NCBI GenBank assembly: GCA_013398615.1
Contig: VZSR01003807.1
Span: 34,483,181-34,547,180 of the forward strand
Reading direction: 5' to 3'
Origin: Brachypodius melanocephalos
Taxonomy: Eukaryota > Chordata > Aves > Passeriformes > Pycnonotidae
Length of the DNA: 64,000 nt
The notes under the pieces were generated by a model. It was not told where the DNA came from, made no database searches, and was given only the letters and a program-made list of their open reading frames with translations. Below, in pieces: positions 13,405 through 25,351 of the stretch. Position 1 is the first letter of the stretch; the number at the start of each line of letters is the position of its first letter. A program made the translations under genes and the position numbers.

Positions 13405-14237
13405 AACAAAGACTGCACTTATCAGTTTATTTCAAAATAAGAAAAATGTTTAGCTCAGAACCCATCTCGTATCTGACTCACAGTTACAGTATCTAGATGT
13501 CTATAACTGAAATCCTGAACACATTTTTTAAAGGTTTTTGTTACAGCTTGATAATTTGGTAAATTGTCTGGAAAATGGCTTAAAGGAAATATTTTTGAAT
13601 GGGAAAAGACACGTCTTTCATTAAAAACTAGAATTTAGGTTAAGTGAAGTTATCATAGTAGATGGGATTTCCTCCTGATGGGGCACTGAGTGAGATTCTG
13701 TTCACCTGAATGAAGACAGACCACTGAAAGCTCTCTTTTTTTCCACTTAAAGCGGCACATATACCTGTCTGGTGTTCAGCAGCCAGTTAAAGCTACTCAG
13801 TTATCCAAAGAATCTTGCCCACCCTGAGAATTTCCAGTGGTTCAGCTCAGTCTTCCATGTGTAGATGTGGTCCCTGATTTCAGAAATGTGAATGCATAGA
13901 ATATAAGGTAGAGAAAACAGATAGGATCCAGGGAGGAGAGACCTGTCTTTCCTATGTGTAAATGAGTGACCTAAACTCTAAAACTAGGATCAGGGTACCC
14001 TCCTCCTGCCCCTTGGACTGTTGCAGTATGGCTGTTCAGAGCACTGGGAGAAACCCTAAGGCATGGCAGGGCCAGTTCTCCCATGGCACTCCTTGATACA
14101 GTGTTCAGCATAGCAATATTTAAAATACTGGGGCTTTTTGAGCCAGTCTGTTATCATGTGAAGTTGCAAAGCCATTGATCACTTTTAAATATCAGAATTA
14201 GAATCCTGGATTTCTCCTTGTTCCCCTTAGGATATAA
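13405..14237. other. Noncoding stretch, no gene recognised
   Basis: Unique-looking DNA downstream of the LTR remnant, slightly less AT-rich around 13960-14100. No open frame of note, no second LTR and no retroviral internal region. Confidence 0.6.
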
Positions 14238-14294
14238 GGGGTTTTTTGTTTGTTTTGTTTTGTTTGTTTGTTTTTTTTTTGGGTGGGGGGAGGG
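14238..14294. repeat. G/T-rich low-complexity tract with G-run cluster
   Basis: GGGG followed by T runs broken by single G ((TTTG)n-like), ending in GGG-T-GGGGGG-A-GGG at 14281-14294. This is the reverse-strand counterpart of the A/C-rich tract at 4.5 kb. The terminal G cluster is close to, but not, a canonical G-quadruplex, because the central G6 has no loop. Confidence 0.85.
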
Positions 14295-17200
14295 AGTCAT
14301 GTGAACTAGACTGTCTGCAAAATAAGCTTCTATTTTATATTGATCCACTCTGCTTATAAAATAATTCTTTACTCCTGAACTGCAAAGGAACTAGCTTTAA
14401 TGGGAGATTAAATCTAATAAAAGTTTACACAGTGCAATAGCTCTCTGTTACTTTCAGCATAACTGTTTACACTGCCACTATCTAAAGCAGACGTTTCCTG
14501 GCCCATTTGGGCTCTTTTTCAGTATTGTGTTACATTTAACGTAACACTTATAGGCTGAGTCAGTTTGGCAAAGCTGAGTTTCCTCTGAACGTGTTGGTTG
14601 TCAGGGACCTACTTTTCAGGTCAGTAGTTTTGTAAACACAGCTCTGAGAGGGTAGGCATGGCTGGTTGTGGAGGTACTCCTTTCTAAAACTCCTTCTTGT
14701 GCAATCTGTACGTGTGCAGCACCATAACAACAATAACATATGATGGATGCTGTGGTGGATTCCAGAACAAACCACTTGTTCTGCTCCTGCTAAAAGACCC
14801 ATCCACACACACCAGGAAGATTTATTTTTCTGCTGATTAATATCAGGCCAGAGTTTAGCCAAGGACCCAGGCACAACCCTTCAGTCCCAAAACACTGTTC
14901 CATAATGTTAAGAATAATTTTTGTGCTTTTGATGTCCTGTACTCCACTTCTGTGAGTACACCCTGCTACAGCTCCTTTTTTCTTCCTTCTGCTGCTTTTC
15001 TGAGACTGTAATGCCTAGGGGGTTTTTTTATGCTGAAGACCAATTCATTGTCTCTTTCAGTAATCTGAAGGTCTAAGAGACTGTCTTCCTTAGGATTCAT
15101 AGGTCTCACTCTTTCTCCAAACCTCCGCAGTGCTTCTTAACCATTTTTGAGATCTCCCACTTATTGCTACTTCAGGCTTTCCAATAGATTCAGGTGTCTT
15201 GTCTTTTCATGTCTCAGGCTTTTCCCTTATACTGAACACCAAATTTTCAGTCTAAATAATCTAGATATGAGTTGTATTCCTGCATAACTTTCAGATTGCT
15301 GACTCCATTCTGTCTGACATCAAGCTTCAGTCTGTATGATCTCATATACCTTGGGTCATAGGTTACCCAGCTTGAAGTGTTAATTTGGCTTACAGCAGAA
15401 GAAAAAATATCAACTGAGGGTATATTGTCAATTCATCAATGCAATAAAAATGTAAGGAACCCTGTGTGGTTTGTTCCAAACTGTTTTAAAAGTCTTATCA
15501 GTTATGTTTTATCTCTATGGAAAGTGAAAACCCATTAAAAGTGCTCACCCAGATAATTAAAATTCACATAGCTAAAAAATTAATACATTGCATAGTAAAA
15601 AAGTAGATTAAAAAAAATAATTTTTTTACCCAACACTTATTTCCCAGCATTTTAAATTCACAGATGTGAACTTCCAAGTTGCATTTCAATCTCCATGTAA
15701 TTGAAAAAGAGTGGATCATTTTGTGAGGGAGCAAAAGACAAGCACAGGGAAAAATTGTTTGTGTTCTGTTTGAGGAATTTAGAGAGGAACATACACATTT
15801 GAAATTAATGACACATAACTATTATGTGGTGCCAAAGTTAAATGTATTTACAGTACATTTTTTATAGCAATTCTTTCGTGTCAGTGCTAGAAGTGTAATT
15901 TACATCATAGCAAGTGCATTAATCTCCCTTTGAACTTGAAGAAAGGTGCCCCTATGGGTATGATATATTCCTGCATATGGAGCAGTTTATCGTTTTGCAA
16001 CTGTCATGTTAATTTTGAAAAATAAAAAAAGTATTCCTTAATTTAAATTTCTCCACCCATAAGCAAAGCAATAAACAATATAAAATTAAATATGTAGCAA
16101 GTAAACTGTATTGATGGAAGACTCCAATAACTGTTTTATGTATTTTAATAAGTTGGTTTAGAATTCAGAAATAGTATGTGAATTATATATATTATACTAA
16201 AATAAAATAGTTAAATAAACTTACAAAACTTACATAAATTTGTTTTTTTTCTCATTACCTTAAACATTTTGTCTGCACTAGATCTGCTTGGCTTTGGGTG
16301 AATCTCTAGACCTGGAAATCTGTATTTTATCTGGAATCAAACCTGAAAAGTCTGTTTTTCATAAAAAAAAATTGAAATGAAATTTATATCGAATGTATTC
16401 TTTTTTATGGTGGAAAAAAAAAGCTGTTAAAAACCAGAAAAAAGCCCCTAATTCGATGTTTCAAACAAATCCTTATTACAACATTTTAGAAAGCTTCAGA
16501 GCCCCAAGTAGTTGAGAAAAATTTTGATACAAAATGAAGTTGTGAATTAAAAGCCTGTGAGATTTGAAATTTTTATTTTAAACAGGCTGAAGGTCCAAAC
16601 ATACCTGCAGTTTAATACACAGGGGGTTTTATCCTTTATTTTTTAATTTCATCTGTATACAAAGTGGCTTTTTTTTTATTATATCTTGAGATCTTTCATT
16701 AGACATATTCAAAATACAATTTTATCGTTTATGCCGTGAAAAAACCACAGAGTGAAAGTCAGAGAAAACACACAAGTTCCTTGTTCATTCAGAGACTTGG
16801 CAAATTCAAAAATGTACACATTAGGGAGTAATACACAGAAGCAGATTACAGAACACTTGTAATTTCCCCTCTACATGTACCTGTCACTGCATATGCATAA
16901 TAGCCAATTCCATGGGTGATGAACACGTGTATACAGCCACAATTAAATTATCAGGAAAAGTACAGTAATACATTTACAGAAATAATAACTCTGTGATAAT
17001 TGCTTTATAAAGCTATCATGAATGTTTTGAAATCTTTCGTGATAAAGATGTAGTTCTCAGTATGTTGAGGAACACAAGATATAATTGTGTGAGATGGTGA
17101 AGTTCAGAGGGACAAATGGTTGCAAGGTTAGTATTAAAACAGTAGATGTAATAATAGTAACACAAGACTGAATCATGACAAATAATGAATCATTCATAAA

Positions 17201-17518
17201 AGTTATGGGTTTAGAGAAGATACAGACCTGGAGTGTTGCCTAAAGATGTTTCCACAGCATCCAATATATTCTTTTTACAGTTTCAGGCAACTTCAGCTTC
17301 ACAGTTAGAATTCTGTAATTCTGAATTTTAATTTCAAACTATGGGGCCCATATTACCTCTGAATCTGACTGTGGGACATCACTTAAGAGTCTGTCTTTCC
17401 CCAGGGAGTTTTAGTATCTGCCATCACTCACAATGATGCTGTCATTCCCACTTTGAATGTATAAGACATAATTAGTCATTCTTAGTAATCTATGATATCC
17501 TCTGGTCTGTCACTGTTC
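14295..17518. other. Noncoding stretch, no gene recognised
   Basis: The first part (to about 15400) has more balanced base composition and pyrimidine-rich runs. From 15400 to 17500 the DNA is very AT-rich, with many short A and T runs. The 104-codon minus-strand frame at 14560-14874 has no recognisable domain. I see no repeat family. Confidence 0.6.
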
Positions 17519-17579
17519 TGCTTTACAGTGCTTTTCTGTTTTCCTTTCACAGGTGGCTGCAAAAAGCAAAGAGGTATTA
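17519..17579 (+). other. Microexon-like splice motif (hypothetical)
   Basis: A long pyrimidine tract ends in CAG at 17550-17552. It is followed by 21 bases (17553-17573, open in frame, reading VAAKSKE) and then GT at 17574. Two TGC triplets lie 34 and 24 bases upstream of the acceptor (17519-17521, 17529-17531), the position where SRRM4-type microexon activation motifs are known to act. The donor (GTATTA) is weak. The arrangement is seen; that it is an exon is inference, and no parent gene is visible. Confidence 0.2.
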
Positions 17580-18237
17580 TCTTTTTGCTTTGGGTGTAGG
17601 CACTTGGGCAATGGCTATATATATTGCAACTCTTCCTCTTTCAAGAATCGACAATGTCAGTTTGGGAGATCACTGGAAAAAATCCTAATTTCTTGTTTCC
17701 TGACAAGTTACTTCCTTCTCAAAATTATGTGCAAAGGCAACTATCAATCAGTGCTAGCCACAGGACTATAAAGTACCTTATCAGATGCTCAAGACAGAGA
17801 TTAAGCTCTCATAACTTTAAAATCTTGATCCATACTTCATTCAGTTAAATCAAACCATAACCAGTTGGACAGCTTAATCAAAGTTGTACTGTAATTAAAA
17901 AAAGTTTTTTTTGAAATATGTTTCTTATAACCATGTTGCATTTGTGAGGGTTTTTTTAAAAATGAACAAATCTCGTATCATCAAAATGGAATATCTTCTG
18001 GTGACACTTTAAAATAACCTCAAAACGTATTGCAAATTGAAATATATTCAATTTCTGCATTTTTATTGATTATTTCAAGTTTCCATTTAGAACAGATTCT
18101 TTGAAAATAAGTCATATTTCAATATGAAGTTTGAAAAATACAATATGCCCAAATCACACTCACAGTATTTCTACCTGAGCAACACTTTTTGATCAAATCA
18201 AAATTGATTGTTTTCTAATAAAAAAGTTAACCTTTTC
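17580..18237. other. Noncoding stretch, no gene recognised
   Basis: AT-rich unique sequence between the microexon-like motif and the poly-T/poly-A foldback. Overlapping frames of about 70 codons (17553-17848) look random. Confidence 0.6.
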
Positions 18238-18305
18238 TTTTTTTTTTTTTTTTTCCGGTCTGGAATTAAAAAAAAAAAAAAAGAAAAAAAAAAGAGAGAG
18301 AGAGA
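18238..18305. repeat. Poly-T / poly-A foldback with (AG)n tail
   Basis: T17 (18238-18254), a 13-base spacer, A15 (18268-18282), G, A10, then alternating AG to 18305. The T and A runs are inverted repeats and could form a hairpin. May be two abutting retroposon-type tails or simple slippage; no element is recognisable on either side. Confidence 0.85.
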
Positions 18306-18696
18306 TATTAGGGAAATGGCAGTGCTCAGAAAGATTTACTGTTTTTTTATTCATATGTAAAATTGATGTCTTGCTAGAGGCAAATTAATTGATTTTCTGA
18401 GTTATTTTCATCATTTACTGTTATAAAGTTACAACTGCATATCCAGGAGGCTTTTAACATGCACACTGATGAAGAAATCCAGAATAGCTTCTATGAAACC
18501 GTAGAAAATGTGAAAAATCAGGGTACAATTTCAAAGTAGTCAAGTCCTATTTACTGTGACTCCAGGTAAATTTATACACAGGAAACCACAGAGAGACCCT
18601 GTCTGCTGCATTTTCTAGCTAGAAGCATGACTGTCTCAGAGATGTCAGAGGATTGCTTTCTTTAGGGGAAGCACTTTTTGCCCTGTTTCTGACCCT
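18306..18696. other. Noncoding stretch before the SINE
   Basis: Unique AT-rich sequence. No recognisable 5' extension of the SINE: the tRNA A-box half is missing, so the element starts truncated at about 18697. Confidence 0.6.
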
Positions 18697-18805
18697 GAGA
18701 TTAATAACCCCCATGTTGTGGGTTTGATCCTCATATTCATTCGCTTAAGGGTTGGACTCGATGATCCTCATGGGTCCCTTCCAGCTCAGAATATCCTGTG
18801 ATTTT
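18697..18805 (+). mobile_element. 5'-truncated tRNA-Ile/CR1-tailed SINE (TguSINE1-like)
   Basis: Composite nonautonomous retroposon. The left part (18697-18740) resembles the 3' half of a tRNA-Ile gene: taataac anticodon-loop region, then a B-box (ggtttgatcc at 18721-18730, one transition from the usual GGTTCGATCC). The right part (18741-18805) is a CR1 3' tail: gttggactcgatgatcct, gggtcccttccagctcag, then an ending like the CR1 terminal octamers. This tRNA-plus-CR1 layout matches what I recall of TguSINE1, a passerine SINE mobilised by CR1. The tRNA A-box half is absent, so the copy is 5' truncated and cannot be transcribed from its own promoter. Alternative: a CR1-X end next to unrelated sequence, less likely because the tRNA-like half fits well. 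Confidence 0.75.
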
Positions 18806-19134
18806 ATCAGGAAATTAGAGTTTTTATGGGTGTTACCATATTGTAATTAGAAGGAGAGAGCTGTGGCACTTTAACTAGCTTTGTCTGGTAGAAATAATCT
18901 TAGCATCTCTGAAGTTACATTAGCTGGTACCAGAAGAGAATCTTTTTATAAAACTTTATTTTAAAAACATAGATGGTGCTGATATTTTTGGAAGACATTT
19001 CTCAAGATTCACACATTTGTGGTTTCTTCTGCACTTTCAGAGACATCTTGTAGTAATTTACTGGAAATGAAGGATAATGCAATCATCCTAAGGCTTAATA
19101 CTGTGATGAAGAATCCAAAAAGCTGCAGTAAAAA

Positions 19135-19138
<4 letters not shown>
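18806..19138. other. Noncoding stretch, no gene recognised
   Basis: Unique AT-rich sequence between the SINE and the (TA)n microsatellite. No clear target-site duplication of the SINE can be seen. Confidence 0.6.

Positions 19139-19169
<31 letters not shown>
19139..19169. repeat. (TA)n microsatellite
   Basis: Uninterrupted 31-base TA repeat, the longest perfect dinucleotide repeat in the window. Likely polymorphic. The open frames crossing it on both strands (Ile/Tyr repeats) are artefacts. Confidence 0.97.
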
Positions 19170-19172
<3 letters not shown>

Positions 19173-20869
19173 GTTATGGATATGCACTTATGTACATATT
19201 GGCCAAGTAATAATATATGAACATCTATAATATGAATATTTATAATATGCATATGTTCTTGCTTAGCCAAAATAAGAAGTTCTTACCATGCTCAAGAGGA
19301 TTAATTTTTAATCTATGGTTATCAGGACAAAGTATACCATTTTCACTCATTACAAATGTATTTGTGATATTGTCCAATATGTCTGATTTATATGAAGGAG
19401 GTATTCTTAAAGCACATTTTGCGATGCAGCCTTTTGGGGAAAAATAGAAAAGAAATTGGGTACTTGCTCACTCTATAAACAGGTTACATTTGTGGTGGGA
19501 AATAAAATTCCATCTTTGCTTTCTGATTTTCTCTTTCTCCTCAAAGTTTTCTCTTACTCCACTGCTTCCAGCCCACATTCACACTTTTTTTTTTTTTTTT
19601 AAACAGTTCAGGCATTTAAGACCCTCTGAAGCCAATCAGACTTTATATCTCCCATGATACACAATGACATCTCTGTGGAGCTCAGAAAGTGCATTCTATT
19701 GTTTTTATGTGGTTTATTTAGACAGCTTCCTAGAGGAAATCCTTAGTCCTTAAATTCCTTAATCACTTTGAAAAATGTGTTTCATTTGGTTTTGCTTGGT
19801 ATGTGTGGGGTTCTTCTGGGTTTTTTCACTTGTAAAAGTGTTTAAAGTCCTTGAATCTGCCCCTGGACCCAAATGACACCTTTAATTCTCATTACTAATC
19901 CTGAACACTCTTAATCAAGTCTTCAGAAGTTTTAATTATTATTCAACATCTTATTTAGGATTAAAACTTTTTATGATTGCACAGTGAACACAGATCATGA
20001 AATATCTATTGTATAATCACAATTAAAAGAATAATCCCTCCAACAAAATTTGGAACAATTTGAACTGCCCAGGATTTAAGAGAGCTAAGTGGCAGAAAAG
20101 GAGACTTACAGCCTAGCCAAACCACCTGAAAGTTAAAACAAATTTGGAGGCATTCTTAGGGAAAAAGTAATTGTTGGGATAGACCAAAGACGAGTTGATA
20201 GACTGTCTCCTATTGTGGCCAGTTCAAAACAACAGAGAGAAGATCTAAGAGCACAGAGCAAGAGTGCATAGAAAAAAATCTGCATTTGGAGCTAGGTTTC
20301 TTCCTGATCTTTGATATCACAGAAAACATAAACCCTGAAGCCTTAATGTAAAGATCTCTGCAATAAAATTAACTTTAAAAATCCTAAGTACTCTTGTTAT
20401 AAATCCATATGTTCATTTACTTTTGATTACGTTTTCAGAAATAACAGACTCTTGTAGGAACAGGATAACCAGGCACAAAACAAAAATCTAAATAGATGAT
20501 AAAATCAGTAGTCATGAAAAATGTGTGCAAAAATGCAGTGTCTCTGAATCTTCTCTTCCACTGTGACCCAAATGGCACTTTTTGGAGATCATGAGATAAA
20601 TTACCCTTAGGTTTAAAAAAAAATCAAGCATCTAATCTATCCAATAGAGTATTTCCATGTATCTTAACGCTATAATATGTTCATTAATCTGTGAGTTACT
20701 GCAAAGATGCTTGCAAATAATCATCTAGGTAAAATAGTTGAAGAGGGAAAAAAGATGAATTCCAAAGCAGCGTATGATGAACTCATGTTCCTCTCATGAA
20801 TGTTTGTCGTTTGTTTTTGGTTTTTTTTTTCTTACTTATAAGGTTTAAGAGAGACAGCTAACCCTATTT
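19170..20869. other. Noncoding stretch, no gene recognised
   Basis: AT-rich unique sequence. A degenerate TA-rich duplication (tataatatg motif) follows the microsatellite at about 19205-19255, and a T16 run lies at 19585-19600. No gene or transposon recognised. Confidence 0.6.
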
Positions 20870-20894
20870 AAAAAAAAAAAAAAAAAAAAAAAAA
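20870..20894. repeat. Poly-A tract (A25)
   Basis: Uninterrupted A25 followed by G, A6 and GAGAGA. No recognisable retrocopy or LINE lies upstream. Confidence 0.95.
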
Positions 20895-22167
20895 GAAAAA
20901 AGAGAGACTTTAATGTAAAAATCCTGCTGCAGATTGTTCAGTAGCTTAATGGTGGTCAAGTTCCAGACACAAGAAGATGGTTTAAACAAAGCACTGGTGA
21001 ATTGATGCTGCTGTCCAGCTACCTGTTTCCCATGTGGCAGCTTACATTCACACTCCTGTGAGTGCAGGCTTCCATGGTCTGAATGCAGCATGTGCTGCCT
21101 TACATAGTTTTCCCTTCCTGCCAAGGATGTAGACATTTTTGGCAGAGATGATGTTTCAGACAACAACAGTTTTTCTGATTTCATCTGCAACATACTTTTC
21201 ATGTCTCAATATCTTTCCTTTTCTACTCTGAGCAGTAGCTACTCTGAGCATTTGGATTTTTTGCATTATCTTACCCTTCCCTGGATTTTCCACAACTCTC
21301 TGAAAAACAAATTTTTGTGACGTTTCTTTCAGAACTGCTTTTTGGTGTTTTTCTCTCTTTGATCTAATTAAACTGCAGTGGTGCAAGCCCAATGACAAAA
21401 TAACTTGAGGAGGAGGTATTCCTGTTTCTAAAAAGAAAATTGTCCAGTGTAATTGGCTGAGTGTTTTAACACAGTTGATTAGGAAAGCATACTCTGAAAT
21501 TCTCAGAACACACTTGAAAAAAGTCTTTTCTGTCAAGGGAGGAGTGGGAGGGGAGGCAAAAGAAAGGAATTAAGCCATTCAGAGGAGAGTTTCTTAGCAG
21601 GTGGCTTGATTTGTGCCACTTCAGCAAATAGAGAAAACAAACAGGCAAAAAATTACAACACTCAGGGTGATTCATTAAGTTATATTTTCATTAATGTTTT
21701 AGGATGTCATTAAAACATTAAAATATTGAGACATTTTCCATGTTTAGACGTTAGCCATTGTATCACACTGGGATATAGCCTAGCATTGCCCTCTGTCTTA
21801 CTGAGAGTCTGCCTAAAACCATCCCATGTTGTCTGTCATCAGTGTTCTGTGTGGGACTTCCTGCAAGTTTTCAAAGACAATAGTGAAACCTGAGGATTGT
21901 ATCCTTTTGAGCAAGTGAGTCATCAAAACATCACAGATGTTCATTACCATATGAATTTAGCACAATTTCTAAATCCCCAGGCCACTGTTATCTCTGAATT
22001 TACCCTTGGTAGTGAATGGAGGATAAATTGTTATTTTATTTGTCTGAAAACTGCATTGTGATAAGCAAAGTGCTGGAAATAATCATGTGTCCATGATTAG
22101 TGTGTAGTGTAGTGTAGTATCAGACTTTCTGGTAAGGAAAAGAGAAGAAAAAACCCAATAATTTCAT
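20895..22167. other. Noncoding stretch, no gene recognised
   Basis: Minus-strand open frames of 112 and 126 codons (20864-21202 and 21156-21536) overlap here. They start or end in low-complexity sequence, show no family resemblance and do not share a reading frame, so I do not call a gene. A G-rich patch lies at 21537-21556, and a three-copy gtgta-type repeat at about 22099-22119. Confidence 0.55.
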
Positions 22168-22186
22168 ATAATAATAATAATAATAA
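22168..22186. repeat. (TAA)n microsatellite
   Basis: Short trinucleotide ATA/TAA repeat, about six units. Confidence 0.9.
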
Positions 22187-24394
22187 ACATAACTTTTAAA
22201 ATAGAGTCAATAATTGTAATTGCTATCTCTGATACAATATGGTGGGGTTTTCCTCTCTTAAGAAAAAAGTCAAATTTTATATGAGGGAGTAGAGAATACA
22301 TATGGTATTCCATCAGTCTGGTTTGGCACTAGTAGAGATATTAAGGATGGTGCCTGTGAAGACACATATGAGCTCAACCAGAAAGCACCTGAGGTGATTT
22401 AATTCCAACCTCAAAGCAGCACAGGTGAGAGAGCGGCTTGTTAGAGAGGTTGCAGAGCTGTACCTGCAGCTCTGCAAAAGAAACTCGAATCACACATAGT
22501 TATTCTCTCAGAAACGCTCGTTCACTTGTGGTCTCACATTATTAGCCCCAGCTCCTGAGCAGTTTTGGTGGAAGCCAACCAGCACTCTCTTCTCCAGGCT
22601 TCCTAGAGATAGGTCAGTAGCTACTGTGGGCCAGAAGTTCTCATTAATTAGGCAGAGATTCTGACAAGCTGTCCTGTGTCAGCCAGCATAGATAATGGCT
22701 CTGTTTAAATTAAAGCCACGATGATTCCAAATAACCTCAAAAAGAGATTTTCCTCTTGCTTTGTCTACTTCTTCAGCATTACTTTTTTCTTTAAGCCCAC
22801 ATAAGTGGTTTATTTTCCTTATAACAAGTTCTCTGCCTCTCTGTGATGAACTTCTTCATCACACCTTGATTTTGTTTATACTGATTGGCTTACAACTGTA
22901 GACTATGATGAGGACTTTAGGCAGGGACTTAATATCAGGAAACTCAAATTCACTGAAGAAAAGGTTTGTATATAAGTCAAGAGGCATAAAAAATACAGGA
23001 TAAAAATGCAAATTATCCATTCTGGGTCCATGATGGCACATAACACCATGTAGATGTAGGCAGGGTGTGGAAAGCATTCAGGTGGCTGGAAACTTGAGCA
23101 CAGCATAGAGGAAATCTTTTTACAAGTGCCAGGTACAGCTGAAAATCCACACTGAGATTTTGTGGAGCAAACATGCAATTTATTTTTACTAAGTTGAGCT
23201 TGATAATTCTATAAGGACTAGTGTAAAAAGAAAACAAAAGGGCAAGAAAAATCAGCTGATGGACACACTAGTATAAGAAGATAATTATCTATAGTGTAAA
23301 AAAATCCGTCTACATACAGTTACTTATGTTTGCACTTGGGGTAATTTGATTTAAGTTCTAATGTCTTCTAGCTCTTAATTTACAAAATGGACATATTTGC
23401 TATCCTCTAACTCTTCAGGACAAGCAACCAATACCAACATGCTTGAAGTGCAAACTGAGTGCGATTAAAAAAAAAATGCCAGCTGTGTAATCTCAAAGAT
23501 CTGACATTAATTGATGAACCCTTGGCCACGGGTTTTTAATCACTAAATTTAAAAAAAAAAATGGTTCAAAAAGGTTCAGAAAATCTTTCTCCATCATATT
23601 CTGGCTTTTAGAATTTGAACAAAATTACTAAAACAGCAGAACCATCTTTTGTGAGTATGGAGAGTGGAGTAGTGTGTGTGCATCTATTTTAAATTAAAAT
23701 TTCTGTTTTCTATCTGTACAGGATTGAAAAGCTTTTGTTGTTATAAAGACTAGTGGCATCCACACTAATCCATGGTCAGTAATACCTAGACTAATTTTAA
23801 GAATAATTTTATCTTAACTCAGTGAATATCAGCATATTTGTTTCCCATTTCTGCATAACAGTCTAGCTCAACTGAAGCTGAATGTTTTGGTGACAGAAAT
23901 ACTTCAACCCTTCATAAGACCTGGAAGTAAATAAGAGTGATAATCTTTATAACTCCCCTATGCCAACCTGTAAGTACAAGTGTTGCTTGCTTTGTTCTTT
24001 ATTTATGTTTAAAACACTTGTTCTGGCAAACGACATGCTCAGTGATCCTTCGGTGCTTGGTATAATTGGTAGCAGCAGGTCAGCTGAATGGTTCATCCCC
24101 GCTTGTCTGTATTGCTAATGAAACCCCAGCATTACCACTTCTTTTCCCTCCCCAGGGAATACAATTGCCTAGTACCCTCTCACTAGTTACAACCCTAGCC
24201 TTTCCCCACTGCTGAAAGACACTTCCCTGACCTATTTCCATATGAAAGTCTAGTTTCTTTTGTACTCTAGAAAATACAAAGTTAAATCCTAACCAGCTGA
24301 GGATCTGTCCCGGTTGCTTATTTTGTGTTAACTACTGCCTAGCACTCCTGCTGAGGCAAAAATGCCTCACCAGTACCTCCTGCAGTGGGCTGTG
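22187..24394. other. Noncoding stretch, no gene recognised
   Basis: Unique sequence. Holds a perfect 11-bp hairpin (22450-22477, see findings). Three minus-strand frames at 22859-23237 overlap one another in different frames and look random. No transposon recognised. Confidence 0.6.
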
Positions 24395-24650
24395 TCTTAA
24401 AAGCACACATTAATCGTTAATTAAGAGATTATAATCCAAAAAATAAACTCCAAACAGCTCATTATAGTGACATTTAAATCACTCCATTCAGTTAAATAGG
24501 ATGACAGTTTATTTAATAATAATCACAACATTCCTCTATTCTGTTGGTTTTCTGATACAGACAAAAAGAGATACTGTCAACAAATGCAATTCAAATGGTC
24601 TCTTTATGAAACAAAATTAGTGCAAACTGATTTGATTCAGGCTGGTATTG
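24395..24650. promoter_or_regulatory. Candidate conserved noncoding element (homeodomain-site rich)
   Basis: Dense homeodomain-type sites: ttaatcgttaattaag at about 24410-24425, and the palindrome GATTATAATC at 24427-24436 (two opposed TAATC half-sites of the K50/OTX-PITX type). These are followed by TAAT cores and two TGACAG/CTGTCA (MEIS/TGIF-type) motifs further on. No long homopolymers interrupt it. The site density is seen; conservation and enhancer role are inferred, and AT-rich DNA gives many TAAT cores by chance. Confidence 0.3.
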
Positions 24651-25351
24651 TTTCTTGAAGGATGGGAGGGGTGGCTGTGAGAACAATTTGTTTCTTTTAG
24701 GAGTCAATTCTGCGTGCCTTACTGTGTAAAATAGTAATAATTGTAAAAAATACCAGTTTGGCTGAATGAGAATTGTAGGATTCAGCTGACTTCACAGTTT
24801 TAAGGGTATTCTTTCTTTTTAAGAATGATTGGTCATTGAAAATATGAGGAGAAAACAACATTTCGGGATCTATTTTTATAGAAGGAAGCATCCTTCTGTA
24901 TGATCCCCAGATGAAAAGCTGTCATCTGTCTTCTGAATAAGTTTTATCCTTCTCTCCTTCAATGGCAAGGTTTTTTTCAAACTGCAGAAGACTCCAAGCA
25001 ATTCTTTATAATTCCCTAAATAAAGACATCAGGTTACTGGCAGAAACTGTGCATGAACAGGAATAGGCAGCTGTCTCTGAGAGGAGAAAAAAAAAATTAA
25101 AAAAACAGAAGAAAAAAGCATGCCTACCCGCTTAGTTAAAAGCTGTGAAATGTTATTATTGAGTGTATGTCAATGTGATGTGTCCTTCCAGTTTTAAACG
25201 GTGCTTTAAAATGGTGCTTCAAGCAGAAGATTTCTCATTTATGATATATTAGCCTAAGTCTATGAACTGTTCTGTGGAAAGAGACTTACCAGTCCATCAA
25301 AGGTAATTAAAGGCAGAGAGCAAACTTCAAAGACAAAGTCCAAATTGAATT
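24651..25351. other. Noncoding stretch, no gene recognised
   Basis: Unique AT-rich DNA with A-rich patches at about 25085-25115. A minus-strand donor-like motif (GTAAGT) occurs near 25285 with no open frame leading into it. Confidence 0.6.

Noticed and set aside
14281..14294. G-quadruplex call at GGGTGGGGGGAGGG
   Set aside because: The central six G have no loop, and the next G run is about 40 bases away, so it does not meet the four-run pattern.
20864..21536. Two overlapping minus-strand frames (112 and 126 codons)
   Set aside because: They are in different frames, one ends in a poly-Phe run encoded by the A25 tract, and neither resembles a known protein.
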